Positions 61,877 to 64,000 of a DNA stretch of 64,000 bases are shown here, piece after piece. How positions within the stretch are numbered: the first letter of the stretch is position 1; the number at the start of each line of letters is the position of its first letter. The translations under genes were made by a program, and so were the position numbers. This stretch comes from Lyophyllum atratum (lineage: Eukaryota > Basidiomycota > Agaricomycetes > Agaricales > Lyophyllaceae). A model generated the notes under the pieces. The model saw only the letters and a list, made by a program, of their open reading frames with translations. It was not told the DNA's origin and searched no databases. The DNA is taken from NCBI GenBank assembly GCA_014905825.1, contig JACGCN010000003.1:1054001-1118000 (forward strand), given 5' to 3'.

Positions 61877-62334
61877 CTGTGTGGGATATAGAACATGAGG
61901 GGGAGATTAGATCCAGGATTACGTCGAAGCAGGGGGAGCAGAAATGCGGCCAGTTGCCACAAACAGGGAGAGTGCGCAGGCCAACAATTTGATCCTGAAA
62001 ATTATTTCACTCTATTTCGGTAACACCGTCGATCGGACTTAGTCTCTCAGTTCGTTTGCTCACCTGACCTCCCCAATCTCCATCCAGCCAATCCCATCCA
62101 CACTCAACACTGAATCCGCCCGAGGACGCGCCTAACACTCCCCTCTCCCTGCTCCTGGCAAAGATCTACCACAGGAACTCCAGAATCCTGTCCATAACCA
62201 GTCGCGTGACCGCGCTACACCATCCTCTAAACTCCTCGAGGTATAAAAAACACACAGTCTAGGCCCGACTTATCTTAACATGTACCCGCCGCGAGCCACC
62301 ATAAAATGTGAGCTTAACCGTCCGATGTATAGCA
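61877..62334. other. Divergent intergenic region
   Basis: Promoter region between the acidic nuclear protein (minus) and the small Pro-rich gene (plus). No repeat or RNA gene seen. Confidence 0.35.
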
Positions 62335-62601
62335 ATGTCTCCACGTCCCTCATCTCAACCGCCACAAACCTCGCCTCTGCTCGCGACCTTTGATCCATTC
62401 GCGGTGCACCCCTTTACAAACTACTTACCACCCTCGAACGCAACCACTCCTTCCCAGCCATCCTACGCGCGTTACCCCGCGTCTCCTGCAAAAAATCCCA
62501 CCCCAAAGTCTATTCCTCAGAAGCAGACCACCACCACCCCCATCTTCGTCCCCTTTCGCCCCGATACTCCTCCTGAGGTTCTCAAAACGACAAAGCAGTA
62601 G
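62335..62601 (+). CDS. Small Pro/Thr-rich protein, uncharacterised
   Basis: An 88-residue single-exon frame starting MSPRPSSQPPQTSPLL. It has no signal peptide or membrane segment. Composition is Pro/Thr/Ser-rich, with two less biased stretches, LATFDPFAVHPFTNYLPP and FVPFRPDTPPEVLKTTK, that look like short linear binding motifs. The stop codon (62599-62601) lies 6 bp from the 3' end of the convergent gene. I do not recognise it. Low-complexity frames can arise by chance, so this is uncertain. Confidence 0.4.
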   Translation: MSPRPSSQPPQTSPLLATFDPFAVHPFTNYLPPSNATTPSQPSYARYPASPAKNPTPKSIPQKQTTTTPIFVPFRPDTPPEVLKTTKQ

Positions 62602-62607
62602 CCCACC

Positions 62608-63525
62608 CTAGCCCACCCTGACGCGTTGCGGGCCGCATCCATGACATCGCTTCGCTCTCAACAGTACGTTCCCGGCTTCCACATGTCTGCCATATCGTCG
62701 GCTAACTTTCTCGTCGGGTCTTAGATTTCGACTTCGGCAGTCGTCTCCATACGCCTGCGTGTGTCGATTTTTACCTTGTCTCTCTCTGGATTTCCTGGGT
62801 CTTATGAGGAACTCTTTGTAAACGTATAGCAGACTCATACAACGTTGTAATCTTACATGCTGAACAGAATGTGCAGTACCGTTCCAATTCCGTGGCTGTT
62901 CATGCCCAATTTCACCCATGTGCACAAAATAGCTTGGCTCACGAAAATCCAGCCAACCGAACGCCCCGAACCACTCATGACCATCCGAACCAGTGATGCG
63001 CCTCTCGGGCCCGTACATGCGCTGTGACTCCAGCACGCGCCACCCTACACCAATCCAAGTCATCCGCCACTCCACTACTCAAGTTAACCCAAGTCTCAGT
63101 GACGCATCAGCGCCACGTCCATACGGAATATCAATGAACAGATCTATACGCGCCGCAGCGACGCCCGCCGCATCGTAGACATAGAAATCTGACATTTCCA
63201 ACTTCCGGATCCTGGTGTGGAGAAACCCCTAAAACCGGTGGTCCGATGCACATACGTGGACAGCGTCGATCCCGAAGAATTTGGGGCTCGTGGAGCATGC
63301 AAGGGACATACATACACATGATGGCAGGATCGTCGATCGTCCTTTTCCTGTCGTGTGACCCCGAGAGTGCGCAGGAGACACAACCATTGAATCATAAGCT
63401 GGGAGGACCGCCGACAGGGTTTTCAGATAAGCGCAGATTCGTTGCTGGATGTTTCGTCCATGGTGGAGATGTCGGAGAAGATCGAGGAAAACAGACTCGG
63501 CACGAAGACCTGATATCATGTGCAA
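62608..63525 (-). CDS. Uncharacterised spliced gene
   Basis: The well-supported part runs from 63228 to 62608. An exon beginning GFLHTRIRKLEMSDFYVYD and containing IDLFIDIPYGRGADASLRLG is joined, by removing a 44-nt GT...AG intron at 63045-63088, to WRVLESQRMYGPERRITG. EWFGAFGWLDFREPSYFVH and PRNWNGTAHSVQHV follow, then a basic tail. Without that intron an in-frame TGA would stop translation. Upstream, a frame from 63525 (MHMISGLRAESVFLDLLRH) may supply the N-terminus through an intron ending at 63229, but the donor is ambiguous. The Trp/Gly-rich blocks look like a beta-sheet domain. I cannot name the family. Confidence 0.5.
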
Positions 63526-64000
63526 CGCATGAACAGGCTCAGTGACGCAAGATGCCGTCCTAGATACCTAGGGTCAGTCATAGCAGACTGCAAGCGTCAT
63601 TCTCCGCAAGTGGACAATGCTTGGGTACAATTCAGAGCGGTCATTGGTTAATGACGAATATTACAGAGACGCCACGGTTGGTCTTTCTGTAAATAGGGTG
63701 AAATCCAACCACTGTCAATCATAGCAGGGTCCTGGAGCAGGTTGTCGACGCTCCTTCGAGTTTCATTCTATCACTGGAGGGTTAACTCTTCCATGTCCAG
63801 AGGAGGGTGGTTGGTAATGTATAACTCCCTGCCTCGTGTCTGCCAATAGGTCCGGTTCAGGATCCGGCATTTACGTGGCGATTGCAGGTGTGACCCATAC
63901 TGTACCCACTTTTGTTGGGTTGGCGAGTCTTCCAAGAGAAGAGATGGCCATTGGCATGATATGACGGATCTCTAGACGAGTGTGAGATCTTGAGAGATAG
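63526..64000. other. Window end, no gene seen
   Basis: No open frame, repeat or RNA gene could be supported here. It may hold the 5' part or promoter of the preceding minus-strand gene. Confidence 0.3.

Noticed and set aside
63062..63064. In-frame TGA suggesting a pseudogene at the window end
   Set aside because: A 44-nt GT...AG intron (63045-63088) removes it and joins two protein-like segments in frame.

Overview
The window comes from a basidiomycete fungus, most likely an agaricomycete. Nearly every gene is broken by many introns of about 38-60 nt with GT...AG (occasionally GC...AG) ends. Genes are tightly packed on both strands, and the protein families are typically fungal (Zn2Cys6 factor, Mus7/MMS22, LYC1-type acetyltransferase, HSK3, SGF73). 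The assignment rests on reading conserved motifs and stitching exons by eye; no database search was run.

Layout. 1-2180: decayed LINE-type reverse transcriptase (minus strand), interrupted by a 453-bp hAT-like MITE with a perfect 8-bp target duplication. 2825-8949: full-length ABCC (MRP/YCF1-type) transporter, minus. 9121-9835: guanylate kinase, minus. 10100-11926: YANK/STK32-type AGC kinase, plus, with an apparent one-base frameshift. 12386-13067: a second non-autonomous DNA transposon, ending 27 bp before the start codon of an ATP-dependent DNA ligase (13095-16634). 16692-18360: protoporphyrinogen oxidase. 18443-19894: mitochondrial enoyl-thioester reductase. 19972-20776: p24 cargo receptor, minus. 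21127-21633: unknown protein. 22001-24067: SGF73 and TAF10, minus. 24901-28285: Zn2Cys6 transcription factor. 28583-30153: Pol III subunit RPC4, minus, divergent from a purine phosphoribosyltransferase (30339-31451). 32658-33898: mitoferrin. 34165-39604: glycogen debranching enzyme. 39753-43104: PAT1. 43484-43773: HSK3-like DASH subunit. 44056-50062: MMS22/Mus7, minus. 50421-50779: a new 76-residue cysteine-rich gene, minus. 50926-53035: makorin. 53092-54152: HFI1/ADA1. 54415-55759: LYC1-like acetyltransferase. 56021-58531: membrane glycosyltransferase-like protein. 59043-61778: large acidic nuclear protein, minus. 62335-63525: two small uncharacterised genes.

Functional themes. Three SAGA-complex genes (SGF73, TAF10, HFI1) lie in one window, two of them adjacent and in tandem. 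Genome maintenance is represented by the ligase and MMS22. Mitochondrial metabolism is represented by PPOX (haem), mitoferrin (iron import) and ETR1 (mitochondrial fatty acid synthesis). No secondary-metabolite cluster, CRISPR array or rRNA was seen, and no tRNA could be supported. The most unusual items are the two MITE insertions with readable target duplications, 7- and 8-nt microexons inside catalytic motifs, GC-AG introns, the small cysteine-rich gene and the kinase frameshift.
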